This document shows positions 6,698 to 14,071 of a stretch of 20,867 bases of DNA, in pieces. The notes below the pieces were generated by a model. The model was not told the DNA's origin, made no database searches, and saw only the letters and a list, made by a program, of their open reading frames with translations. Origin of the DNA: CAIXMG01 sp964550225 (GTDB taxonomy: Bacteria > Patescibacteriota > Minisyncoccia > Phycocordibacterales > UBA1006); assembly GCA_964550225.1 (NCBI GenBank), contig CAZJXT010000006.1, positions 1 to 20,867 on the forward strand. The letters run 5' to 3'. Positions within the stretch are counted from its first letter, which is position 1; each line of letters opens with the position of its first letter. A program made the position numbers and the translations under genes.

Positions 6698-7564
6698 TCA
6701 CCCTCTCCTTAACTCGCCACCCATATCCTTGATAAACCCCTTGAGTTCCATTTGAGAAATAAGAACACTTGCTTTGTGTGTTGGAATTCCTAGTTCACGA
6801 ATAAGGTCGCCTTTTAATTTTGGACTTGCAAGTAATTTTAATACTTGTTGTTCATCAGAAGTTGCTTCAGAAAATAAATCAAGCATGGGTTGTTCGGTAA
6901 TATGAAAGCCAAGCGCTTCAAGAAGTTCCTCAGATGATGTAATTGGTAATGCTCCCATGCGAATAAGTTCGTTAGGAGCTTCTGAAGTTATTCGAAAAAT
7001 ATCACCGGGAACTGCAAAAACATCGCGATTGTATTCCGTTGCAAGTCGCGCAGTAATTCGCGATCCCGATTTGTGTGTTGCTTCAATTAATAAAGTAGCT
7101 CTGGCAATACCTGCCATAAGTCGATTGCGTTCAGGAAATGTCCAAGATTTACCATTTTGATTTTCTGGATATTCAGAAATAATACACCCATTTGCATGTA
7201 AGATTTTTTGTGCGAGCTGATAATTACTACGAGGATAAATTATTTTTTCACCAAGTCCAGAACCTGGAAATGCTACAACACTAAGATTTGCGTCAATGGC
7301 TGCATGATGGGCGATACTATCAATACCTACCGCAAGTCCGGATACTATAACAATAGGATATCCCCGTAATCCTTCTATTAATTTTCTACATACTTGTTCT
7401 CCATAGGGTGTTGCATTGCGCGAACCGACGATAGTTAAAAAGACAGAATGATTATCATAAGGAAATGTTCCTCGTGCAAAAAGCTGCTTTGGTTTATTAG
7501 GTATCTCATTAAAATAATGATTAATTATTTCTTGGGAAAGATTATAAATAGGGTAATCGTCCAT
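6698..7564 (-). CDS. dprA: DNA processing protein DprA/Smf
   Basis: 288 aa from ATG at 7564. DprA binds incoming single-stranded DNA and loads RecA during transformation; in Patescibacteria it accompanies a competence apparatus. The Rossmann-like DprA domain is complete: 'TIVGSRNATPYG' at 44-55, 'SGLAVGIDSIAH' at 75-86, 'AFPGSGL' at 98-104, 'FPERNRLMAG' at 143-152, 'SGSRITAR' at 166-173 and 'AVPGD' at 184-188. A short winged-helix domain follows at about 238-285 ('LIRELGIPTHKASVLISQME'). No N-terminal SAM-like domain is visible, only a short 35-residue lead. An in-frame TTG at 7582 would add six residues. It ends in TGA, the only TGA stop in the window, and precedes topA, a common pairing. 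Confidence 0.96.
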   Translation of the reverse strand: MDDYPIYNLSQEIINHYFNEIPNKPKQLFARGTFPYDNHSVFLTIVGSRNATPYGEQVCRKLIEGLRGYPIVIVSGLAVGIDSIAHHAAIDANLSVVAFPGSGLGEKIIYPRSNYQLAQKILHANGCIISEYPENQNGKSWTFPERNRLMAGIARATLLIEATHKSGSRITARLATEYNRDVFAVPGDIFRITSEAPNELIRMGALPITSSEELLEALGFHITEQPMLDLFSEATSDEQQVLKLLASPKLKGDLIRELGIPTHKASVLISQMELKGFIKDMGGELRRG

Positions 7565-7660
7565 ATTTATAAATCCTAACAAGTAGACAATAAAGAAATT
7601 CCTAAGAAAAAATAAAGAAAAAATAAATTTTCAAAAAAACGTGCAATCCATTGGTTTTTT

Positions 7661-7669
7661 TGATATAGT
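7661..7669 (+). promoter_or_regulatory. Extended -10 element of serS
   Basis: TGATATAGT with exactly 9 nt between the box and the serS ATG at 7679; predicted leader about 3 nt. No clear -35. The 7583-7660 stretch upstream is a very A-rich spacer between the divergent dprA and serS genes, with no other feature seen. Confidence 0.6.
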
Positions 7670-7678
7670 AACATCACT

Positions 7679-8944
7679 ATGTTAGACATTAAATTTATCC
7701 GAGAAAATCCGGATCTTATTCGTGAAGCTGCTCGTAAAAAGCATATTAATTTCAATGTTGATGAATTGATTATTGCTGATCAAAATCGTCTCGAAAAATT
7801 GTCACTTGTTGAAAATTTACGCGCAGAACAAAATATTGTTTCTGATAAAATTCCAAGTGCAACACCAGAAGAAAAACAAGAGCTCATTGCTAAAATGACG
7901 CTTTTAAAAGAGGATTTGAAAAAACATGAAGAATCTTTAAAAGAGATTATGACAACATGGCAAACATTAATGCTTGCAGTACCTAATGTCCCAGATATTT
8001 CTGTTCCTGAAGGAGATTCTGATGCACAAAACCTAGAAGATCATGTTTGGGGAGAAAAACCTTCATTTTCATTCGATCCTAAAGATCATATTGAATTATG
8101 CGAATCTCTTGATTTAGCAGATTTTGAACGTGGTGCAAAAGTTGCAGGATTTCGTGGATATTTTTTGAAAAACGAAGCAGTTCTTATTGAAATGGCATTA
8201 TGGCAATTATTTAATGAAAAATTAGTTGCAAAGGGTTTTACACCAATGATTGTTCCATCATTGGTGAATAAGAAAACATTAATAGGAACCGGATATCTTC
8301 CAGGAGGAGAAGATGATCTCTATAAAACACAAGACGAAGATTATCTTGCTGGGACTGGTGAAGTAGCAACCATGTCATATTATTCAGATGAGATTTTAGA
8401 AGCATCACAGCTTCCAATTAAGCTTGCAGCATTCTCTCCGTGTTTTCGTCGAGAGGCAGGATCTCATAGCAAAGATACCAAGGGACTTATTCGAGTTCAT
8501 GAATTTTTTAAATTAGAACAAGTAGTATTGTGCGAAGCTTCTCATGCAACATCGGTTGCACTTCATGAAGAAATAACAGCAAACGTAGAAGAACTTCTTC
8601 AAGAGCTTGGTCTTCACTATCATGTGGTAGTAAACTGTGGAGGTGATTTAGGTCAAGGCCAAGTAAAGAAGTATGACATCGAGGTGTGGATGCCGTCACA
8701 AAACACATTCCGCGAAACACATTCCGCTTCTTATTTTCATGACTATCAAACACGACGGCTTAATATCCGTTATCGTGATGCTGAAGGAAAATTGCGTTTT
8801 GTACACTCGCTTAACAATACCGCAGTGGCAACTCCACGAATCGTAGCGTGTATTCTTGAAAATTATCAACAAGCAGACGGTTCAATTAAAATCCCAGACG
8901 TATTACAAAAATATGTTGGAAAAGAATTCATCACACGTATTTAA
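7679..8944 (+). CDS. serS: Seryl-tRNA synthetase
   Basis: 421 aa, usual size for bacterial SerRS, which charges tRNA-Ser in the cytoplasm. It begins with 'MLDIKFIRENPDLIREAARK', followed by the long coiled-coil arm that grips the tRNA-Ser variable arm (about 25-105; 'LRAEQNIVSDKIPSAT'). The class II catalytic core follows, with motif 2 at about 254-275 ('CFRREAGSHSKDTKGLIRVH') and motif 3 near 380-395. Motif 3 reads 'TPRIVACILENYQ', with 'TPR' in the position usually written GRT or GR, a variant also seen in some other lineages. The coding end overlaps ftsQ by 32 bp. Confidence 0.97.
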   Translation: MLDIKFIRENPDLIREAARKKHINFNVDELIIADQNRLEKLSLVENLRAEQNIVSDKIPSATPEEKQELIAKMTLLKEDLKKHEESLKEIMTTWQTLMLAVPNVPDISVPEGDSDAQNLEDHVWGEKPSFSFDPKDHIELCESLDLADFERGAKVAGFRGYFLKNEAVLIEMALWQLFNEKLVAKGFTPMIVPSLVNKKTLIGTGYLPGGEDDLYKTQDEDYLAGTGEVATMSYYSDEILEASQLPIKLAAFSPCFRREAGSHSKDTKGLIRVHEFFKLEQVVLCEASHATSVALHEEITANVEELLQELGLHYHVVVNCGGDLGQGQVKKYDIEVWMPSQNTFRETHSASYFHDYQTRRLNIRYRDAEGKLRFVHSLNNTAVATPRIVACILENYQQADGSIKIPDVLQKYVGKEFITRI

Positions 8945-9755
8945 TAAGAATCGCGAAGAACGTCGTCGTAAGCAGACGAAGTTTCTTTTAATTGGATTAT
9001 TATTTACGATGGTTGTAATGGTATTAGTAATTGCAATTCTAAGAAAACCTAATTTTCAAATTCAAACAATTACACCAATAGGAACTGAAGCAATGAATCC
9101 TGATGATATTACGAACTATGTCCAACAAAATATTTCAGGAAATTATGCATGGGTTATCCCAAAAACAAACATTTTTTTCTTTTCAAAGAAACATTTAGAA
9201 CAACAAATTCTTACGCAGTTTCCTAACCTAACAAAGGCCGTAGTTGCTTTTCGTAATACTCAAGAAATTACCATTACGGTTCTAGAAAAAAAACCTTCAT
9301 ATATCTGGTGTAAAAATAACACATGCTTTTTCATAGATGATCAAGGAGTTTTATTTAAAGAAGCACCTATTTTTGATGATGGGGTATATATTACTTTTGA
9401 GGGTGGTAAAATTTCTGAAGAAGCTCCCTTAGGCGCTCGTTTTATAGATCAGGAACTTTTTCAAAAAATTCAAGAACTTATCAAGTCGTTTCAACAGATT
9501 CCTATTGAGATTACTCGTGTAACTTATCAAGAAACAGGAGATATTGTATTTCATGTTGCAACGATTCAAGGCATAATAGTTGGACAAACATCGTCAATTA
9601 TTATTTCACAAAACATCAGTATTGACAGAATCATTCAAACATTAAATCTCTTATTAGCAGACACTGCTTTTGAGCAAGATTTAAAAACAAAGAGTACGTC
9701 ATTACAATCAATTGATTTGCGTTTTGATGGAAAAATTTATTATAAATTCAATTAA
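8913..9755 (+). CDS. ftsQ: FtsQ/DivIB-like cell division protein
   Basis: 280 aa from ATG at 8913. A short basic cytoplasmic tail (residues 1-22, 'NKNREERRRKQTK') precedes one membrane helix at 23-43, giving an N-in, C-out single-pass protein. A POTRA-like domain follows (about 47-125), ending in 'EITITVLEKKPSYIW', then a beta domain with 'CFFIDDQGVLF', the usual FtsQ sequence landmark. Family knowledge: FtsQ links early and late divisome proteins. C133 and C138 flank this site and could form a disulfide outside the cell. The start inside serS (32-bp overlap) is chosen because the reading frame offers no later start before the membrane helix; a TTG at 8856 would give a longer, less likely form. 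Neighbouring genes are unrelated; no ftsA or ftsZ is seen. Confidence 0.85.
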   Translation: MLEKNSSHVFNKNREERRRKQTKFLLIGLLFTMVVMVLVIAILRKPNFQIQTITPIGTEAMNPDDITNYVQQNISGNYAWVIPKTNIFFFSKKHLEQQILTQFPNLTKAVVAFRNTQEITITVLEKKPSYIWCKNNTCFFIDDQGVLFKEAPIFDDGVYITFEGGKISEEAPLGARFIDQELFQKIQELIKSFQQIPIEITRVTYQETGDIVFHVATIQGIIVGQTSSIIISQNISIDRIIQTLNLLLADTAFEQDLKTKSTSLQSIDLRFDGKIYYKFN

Positions 9756-9760
9756 GAGGA
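9754..9760 (+). promoter_or_regulatory. Shine-Dalgarno sequence of dus
   Basis: AAGAGGA ends 4 nt before the ATG at 9765 and overlaps the ftsQ stop codon. It is the only good Shine-Dalgarno match next to a chosen gene start in this window, and it serves an internal operon gene, which fits a genome where first genes are leaderless. Confidence 0.7.
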
Positions 9761-9764
9761 ACTG

Positions 9765-10829
9765 ATGAATAATAATTTTTGGTCACAACTTAAAAAGCCT
9801 TTTTTTGCGCTTGCCCCTATGGCGGATGTTACCGATCCGGCTTTTCGTCGTATATTGGCGAAATATGGAAAACCAGATGTGACATGGACAGAATTTGTTT
9901 CTGCAGATGGATTAGCTCATCAAGAAGGACGAGAAAAATTAATCAAGGATTTAGCCTTTATTGATGCAGAACGGCCAATTGTTGCTCAATTATTTTCAAG
10001 CAATCCAGTGAATATGAAAAATGCCGCACGGTTATGTGCAGAGCTTGGTTTTGATGGGGTAGATATTAATATGGGGTGTCCAGATCGAACGATTGAAAAA
10101 CAAGGATGCGGTTCTGCGATGATTAAAACTCCAGAAAAAGCAATTGAAATTATTCAAGCAGCTCGTGACGGTATTAAAGAATCTGGAAAAAATATTCCCG
10201 TTTCAGTAAAAACGCGAGTAGGATATAATAAAGAAGATATTGAGGGGTGGATCGGCCTTCTTTTACAGCAAAACCTTGCAGCTCTTACGATACATGCACG
10301 TACTCGTAAAGATCTTTCCAAGGTTCCTGCAAACTGGAATTATATTTCACGCGTTGTAAAATTACGTGATCAAATTTCGCCAGAAACGATTATTATCGGG
10401 AACGGAGATATTGTTGATAGGGCAGATGGACTTGAAAAGGCGAAACAATATGGTGCTGATGGGCTTATGATTGGGCGAGCGTGTTTTGGAAATCCTTGGA
10501 TTTTTAATCAATCTGTCCAGGTTATTAAGCGAGGAAATTGGAAGCAGGGGTTCTTGTTAAGATTACTTCCAGCGTCTTGGGCTAAAAAAATAATGGGGAA
10601 TTCTCGATATACAGTTTCAGATATTCCCCTTGATCAAAAACTTCGAGTAATGGTAGAACATTCACAACTTTTTTGTGATTTGTTGCCGCATAAAAATTTT
10701 GCAACGATGAAAAAACACTACAAAGCGTATTGTCATGGCTTTCCTGGCGCCAAAGAGCTTCGTATGAAATTAATGGATGCACCTGATGTTACAACGGTTA
10801 GAACAATTGTTGAAGGCTTTTTATCGTAA
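9765..10829 (+). CDS. dus: tRNA-dihydrouridine synthase (Dus family)
   Basis: 354-aa FMN-dependent TIM-barrel enzyme that reduces uridines to dihydrouridine in the tRNA D-loop. 'FFALAPMADVTDPAFRRI' at 13-30 is the N-terminal FMN site. 'GVDINMGCPDRTIEKQGCG' at 98-116 contains the catalytic Cys105, 'VSVKTRVG' lies at 146-153, 'LTIHART' at 174-180, 'IIGNGDI' at 210-216 and 'DGLMIGRACFGNPWIF' at 232-247, the phosphate-binding end of the barrel. The last hundred residues form the helical tRNA-binding domain ('KKHYKAYCHGFPGAKELR'). An insertion at about 250-280, rich in Lys, Leu and Trp, lengthens it beyond most DusB proteins. Subfamily (DusA/B/C) is left open. It lies 9 nt after ftsQ. Confidence 0.95.
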   Translation: MNNNFWSQLKKPFFALAPMADVTDPAFRRILAKYGKPDVTWTEFVSADGLAHQEGREKLIKDLAFIDAERPIVAQLFSSNPVNMKNAARLCAELGFDGVDINMGCPDRTIEKQGCGSAMIKTPEKAIEIIQAARDGIKESGKNIPVSVKTRVGYNKEDIEGWIGLLLQQNLAALTIHARTRKDLSKVPANWNYISRVVKLRDQISPETIIIGNGDIVDRADGLEKAKQYGADGLMIGRACFGNPWIFNQSVQVIKRGNWKQGFLLRLLPASWAKKIMGNSRYTVSDIPLDQKLRVMVEHSQLFCDLLPHKNFATMKKHYKAYCHGFPGAKELRMKLMDAPDVTTVRTIVEGFLS

Positions 10830-10836
10830 TAAAAAA

Positions 10837-10845
10837 TGATATACT
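10837..10845 (+). promoter_or_regulatory. Extended -10 element of dnaX
   Basis: TGATATACT, 9 nt before the ATG at 10855. It lies in the 25-nt gap after dus, so dnaX can have its own, nearly leaderless transcript besides any read-through from the upstream operon. Confidence 0.6.
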
Positions 10846-10854
10846 ACACTCTAT

Positions 10855-11892
10855 ATGTCACACATCGCCTTTTATCGAAAATATCGTCCACAAACATTTG
10901 ATCAAGTTCTCGGACAAGATGCTATCGTTCATTCGCTACAAGCATCCTTGAAAAAAAATGAAATATCACACGCATATTTATTTGCTGGATCACGAGGAAC
11001 CGGGAAAACATCACTGGCTCGTATTTTTGCTCGAGAATTAGGAGTTTCTACAAACGATATTTACGAAATCGATGCTGCATCTAATCGTAAAATCGAAGAT
11101 GTTCGTGAATTACTTGCAGGAGTTTCGACATTACCTTTTGATTCAAAATACAAAGTCTATATTCTCGATGAGGTTCACATGTTTACCAAAGATGCATGGA
11201 ATGCACTTCTTAAAACACTCGAAGAGCCTCCTGCTCATGTTATTTTTATTCTAGCAACGACAGAGCTCCACAAGGTAATCCCAACCATTATTTCACGATG
11301 TCAGGTTTTTGAATTCAAAAAACCAACTACTGATATTTTGAAAAAAATGCTTGCAGCAGGCGCTGCTGCAGAGGGTGTTACTATCGATGACGAGGCTCTC
11401 GAATTAATTGCTCATCATGGTGATGGTGCATTTCGTGATACATGGGGAGTCTTTGAACGGGTAATGCAATCCTCAGGAAAAAAAATAACCGCAGCAATGG
11501 TTTCGAATATTTTATCAAAACCACACAGTGTCATGGTTGCTGATTTTCTTAATGCATTACATAGCAAGGATCTTGAAACAACTCTCGATATTATTCACCA
11601 GATACAAGACCAGGGACTTGCGCTCGATGATTTTATCGAACGAGTTATTCACCATGTTCGTATGATTGTATTGTTCCGTTTTGCACCTCAATTTGCTAAT
11701 ACGATTGCTGCAGAATTAAATGGTGATGTGATTGCGTTATTGCAAACATGGGCAAAAGAAAAAAACATTTTCAATGCGCAATTAATTGTAGAACTATTGA
11801 ACATGTTGCAAGAAATGAAAAAGACTCATATGGTTACTATTCCAGTAGAGCTTGCTTTTATACGTATTTTAGGTAATAATAACGAAATCTAA
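10855..11892 (+). CDS. dnaX: DNA polymerase III clamp-loader subunit DnaX, short form without zinc module
   Basis: 345-aa AAA+ ATPase that loads the sliding clamp. 'FYRKYRPQTFDQVLGQ' at 6-21 is the DnaX/RfcS opening. Walker A 'GSRGTGKTS' is at 45-53, Walker B 'YILDEVHMF' at 102-110, and the sensor-1/SRC region 'ATTELHKVIPTIISRCQ' at 134-150. In E. coli and most bacteria a four-cysteine zinc module separates the Walker A helix from 'IEIDAAS'. Here 'ARELGVSTNDIYEIDAASNR' joins directly (59-78), with no cysteine. The protein ends after the collar domain, so there is no tau-type extension for binding polymerase or DnaB. The stop codon overlaps a hairpin, then tRNA-Gln follows. Confidence 0.95.
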   Translation: MSHIAFYRKYRPQTFDQVLGQDAIVHSLQASLKKNEISHAYLFAGSRGTGKTSLARIFARELGVSTNDIYEIDAASNRKIEDVRELLAGVSTLPFDSKYKVYILDEVHMFTKDAWNALLKTLEEPPAHVIFILATTELHKVIPTIISRCQVFEFKKPTTDILKKMLAAGAAAEGVTIDDEALELIAHHGDGAFRDTWGVFERVMQSSGKKITAAMVSNILSKPHSVMVADFLNALHSKDLETTLDIIHQIQDQGLALDDFIERVIHHVRMIVLFRFAPQFANTIAAELNGDVIALLQTWAKEKNIFNAQLIVELLNMLQEMKKTHMVTIPVELAFIRILGNNNEI

Positions 11893-11913
11893 AAGCCTTT
11901 TATCGAGGCTTTT
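11891..11913 (+). terminator. Hairpin at the dnaX stop codon, terminator or processing site
   Basis: An 8-bp stem, AAAAGCCT at 11891-11898 and AGGCTTTT at 11906-11913, with a 7-nt loop. The 5' arm includes the last two bases of the dnaX TAA. The U-run is only four long and the tRNA begins 4 nt later, leaving no room for a tRNA promoter, so it may be a weak terminator or an RNA processing element. Confidence 0.45.
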
Positions 11914-11917
11914 ACAT

Positions 11918-11988
11918 TGCCCGATCGTCTAATGGTAGGACACCAGGTTTTGGTCCTGGGTATTGGGGTTCGAGTCCCTGTCGGGCAG
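11918..11988 (+). tRNA. tRNA-Gln (anticodon UUG)
   Basis: A complete cloverleaf can be drawn. The acceptor stem is TGCCCGA at 11918-11924 with TCGGGCA at 11981-11987, and the discriminator is G at 11988. The D arm is GTCTAATGGTAGGAC. The anticodon stem is CCAGG/CCTGG at 11943-11947 and 11955-11959, around loop TTTTGGT with TTG at 11950-11952. The T arm has loop TTCGAGT at 11969-11975 and two G-U pairs in its stem. CCA is not encoded, since the next bases are CAT, so CCA must be added by a nucleotidyltransferase. The tRNA sits 4 nt after the dnaX hairpin and 1 nt before the next ATG. Confidence 0.97.
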
Positions 11989-11989
11989 C

Positions 11990-12256
11990 ATGCGGATAGG
12001 ATTTGATATAATCCTGATAGTGCTGATCTTTACTACTCCTTGGTGGGTGGTTTTTATCGTTGGAATAATTGGTGCTATTTTTTTTCAGTGGTATCTTGAA
12101 CTTATATTTGCTGGAGTTGTTATTGATATTATGTTTGGTGGAGGTTCTATGTCATGGTATCGCCATATGATGCACACGATTATTTTCATGATCCCTGTCG
12201 GAATTATGGAAATAGTTCGACCTAAAATAAACTATTATGGTTTTTCACATTTTTAA
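11990..12256 (+). CDS. Small membrane protein in the MreD position, upstream of PBP2
   Basis: 88 aa, mostly hydrophobic, with about three predicted membrane segments: residues 3-21 ('IGFDIILIVLIFTTPWWVV'), 22-45 and 60-76. A short 'FGGGSMSWYRH' loop lies between the last two. No catalytic motif is visible. Its place directly before a class B PBP is where mreD is found in mre/mrd operons, and it is far too short for full MreD (about 160 aa), so it may be a reduced MreD-like or unrelated rod-complex partner; this rests on position only. The ATG at 11990 begins one base after tRNA-Gln; a TTG start inside the tRNA (11963) is unlikely. It overlaps the PBP2 start by 20 bp. Confidence 0.65.
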   Translation: MRIGFDIILIVLIFTTPWWVVFIVGIIGAIFFQWYLELIFAGVVIDIMFGGGSMSWYRHMMHTIIFMIPVGIMEIVRPKINYYGFSHF

Positions 12257-13958
12257 AAAAATTACGCGCAGTAATAAAATAACAACACACTCGATTGATC
12301 TCGATGAGATTTTCATGGATTCGATTAACGTATCTGGATTTGATCATCAACAATTTGAAGGAATGATTGAGCGTTCCATTACCAAGAGAACTTTTTTTGC
12401 AGTGGCTATATTATCAGTAGTGGTAGGCGTTATTTTTCTTGTACAAATGATTCATTTGCAACTAGTGAACGGAGTATCGTATCTTGCAAAAAGTGAGAAT
12501 AACCGATTACAACATAGTCCAATCTTTGCAGATCGTGGAGTTATTTTTGATCGTAATGGTAAAGAGCTCGCATGGAATGTTGCAAGTAGTGAAGGGGAAC
12601 CATTTGCAGTTCGTGAATATATTCCTGCTGGTGGATTTGCTCATCTTATTGGATATGTGGGATATCCCACAAAAGACAACTCAGGATTTTTTTGGCAGCA
12701 TGAAATTATTGGAAAATCTGGAGTAGAGAAAAAAATGAATGATCTCTTAGCAGGTGTGAATGGTCAAAAAATTATCGAGGTTGATGCTCATCAAAAACCC
12801 TTGAATGAAAACATGATAAGCCTCCCTCAATCAGGAACAAATGTCACCTTGACTATTGATGCATTAATACAACAATCAATGTACGATGGAATTAAAGAGT
12901 TGGCAGAAACTCGAGGATTTGAAGGGGGTGCTGGAGTAATGATGAATGTACAAACAGGAGAAATTCTTGCACTTACCAGCTATCCTGAATATGATCTTAA
13001 TATTTTGTCACATGGAGATGATCGTGCAACCATTGCAAAATATGCTACAGACAATCGACGAGTATATTTGAATCGTGCGCTTGCTGGGTTATATACTCCT
13101 GGTTCTATTGTAAAACCATATCTCGCACTTGCTGCACTCCAGGAAAAAATTATTACTCCACAAACAACTGTATATAGTAGTGGACAAGTAGAAATTCCAA
13201 ACCGTTATGACCCAACAAAACCTCAAGTGTTCCGTGATTGGAAAAAAGGTGGACATGGTACTACAGATGTTTATCATGCGATCGCTGAATCAGTAAATAC
13301 ATTTTTCTATGCAATTGGAGGTGGTTATAAAAATCAAGAAGGGTTAGGTATTGATCGTATCGATACTTATTTAGAAAAATTTGGATTGAATCAAAAAACA
13401 GGAATTGATCTCGACGGAGAAACCATTGGAAATATTCCAAGTATGGCATGGAAAGCGAAAACATTTCCTAAAGATGCAACTTGGCGACAAGGAGATACGT
13501 ATAACTCATCGATTGGTCAATTTGGATATCAGGTAACAACCCTGGAAATGGTGCGTGCAGTTGCAGCGATTGCAAATCGTGGAAAACTTGTGCAGCCGTT
13601 TGTATTTCTAAATCCAAGATCGCAAACTAGCGCACCAACTATTATTACAGGAATTGATGATCATTGGTACGATGTGATTCATGATGCAATGCGTCAAACG
13701 GTGACCAAGGGGACAGCTCAGGCAATTAATGTGCCTTATGTTGCAGCTGCAGCTAAAACAGGAACTGCACAAGTAGGGCCTCGTAATGCATTTATGAATT
13801 CATGGACAACAGGATTTTTTCCTTTAGAAAATCCTAAATATGCATTCGTAGTCGTGATGGAAAAAGCCGCATCGACAAACCAAACTGGGGCAACTTTTGT
13901 AATGAACAAAGTATTCAGTGCTATTCAACAAGAAAATCCAAATTTCTTTATTCAGTAA
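12237..13958 (+). CDS. mrdA: Class B penicillin-binding protein 2 (peptidoglycan DD-transpeptidase)
   Basis: 573 aa. It cross-links peptidoglycan outside the membrane, usually with RodA in the elongation complex. A cytoplasmic tail of about 50 residues precedes one membrane helix (52-74). A PBP dimerisation domain follows ('IFADRGVIFDRNGKELAWN', 96-114), then the transpeptidase domain. The serine-nucleophile motif is S290-I-V-K293 in 'YTPGSIVKPYLA', the second motif S352-V-N354, and the third K507-T-G-T510. All three are intact, so the enzyme should be active and beta-lactam binding. It starts inside the preceding small membrane gene; ATG at 12318 is an alternative that shortens the tail by 27 residues. 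The choice between mrdA and an ftsI-like division enzyme rests mostly on the small upstream membrane gene, so the symbol is tentative. Confidence 0.9.
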   Translation: MVFHIFKKITRSNKITTHSIDLDEIFMDSINVSGFDHQQFEGMIERSITKRTFFAVAILSVVVGVIFLVQMIHLQLVNGVSYLAKSENNRLQHSPIFADRGVIFDRNGKELAWNVASSEGEPFAVREYIPAGGFAHLIGYVGYPTKDNSGFFWQHEIIGKSGVEKKMNDLLAGVNGQKIIEVDAHQKPLNENMISLPQSGTNVTLTIDALIQQSMYDGIKELAETRGFEGGAGVMMNVQTGEILALTSYPEYDLNILSHGDDRATIAKYATDNRRVYLNRALAGLYTPGSIVKPYLALAALQEKIITPQTTVYSSGQVEIPNRYDPTKPQVFRDWKKGGHGTTDVYHAIAESVNTFFYAIGGGYKNQEGLGIDRIDTYLEKFGLNQKTGIDLDGETIGNIPSMAWKAKTFPKDATWRQGDTYNSSIGQFGYQVTTLEMVRAVAAIANRGKLVQPFVFLNPRSQTSAPTIITGIDDHWYDVIHDAMRQTVTKGTAQAINVPYVAAAAKTGTAQVGPRNAFMNSWTTGFFPLENPKYAFVVVMEKAASTNQTGATFVMNKVFSAIQQENPNFFIQ

Positions 13959-13964
13959 TTTGAT

Positions 13965-13993
13965 AAAAAACCATTGAAAAACAATGGTTTTTT
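13965..13993 (+). terminator. Terminator after PBP2
   Basis: A 12-bp perfect stem, AAAAAACCATTG at 13965-13976 and CAATGGTTTTTT at 13982-13993, with a loop of five A. It is 7 nt after the PBP2 stop. Confidence 0.9.
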
Positions 13994-14037
13994 ATGCACT
14001 ATCCACAATTTTTTTTACAACAGTGCCTTGAAGATAC

Positions 14038-14065
14038 TTGACAGCTTTATATCATTTGCTATATT
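14038..14065 (+). promoter_or_regulatory. Promoter of the intergenic RNA gene
   Basis: TTGACA (perfect -35) at 14038-14043, a 16-bp spacer, then TATATT at 14060-14065. The predicted start is near 14072. It is the only consensus -35 found among the promoters described here, suggesting high expression. Confidence 0.7.
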
Positions 14066-14071
14066 AATAAT

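Noticed and set aside
6692..6700. Alternative genetic code (UGA as glycine) as in Absconditabacteria or Gracilibacteria
   Set aside because: All genes are full length with standard stops and none contains an internal TGA; tryptophan and glycine are encoded normally.
8508..8753. Open frame on the minus strand inside serS
   Set aside because: It lies wholly within a well-conserved synthetase, has no family-like sequence and no promoter; a shadow of codon use. The same applies to other antisense frames within ychF, topA and PBP2.
11963..11989. TTG start for the small membrane protein inside tRNA-Gln
   Set aside because: The extra nine residues would be encoded by the tRNA T arm and acceptor stem; ATG at 11990 is simpler and follows the tRNA directly.
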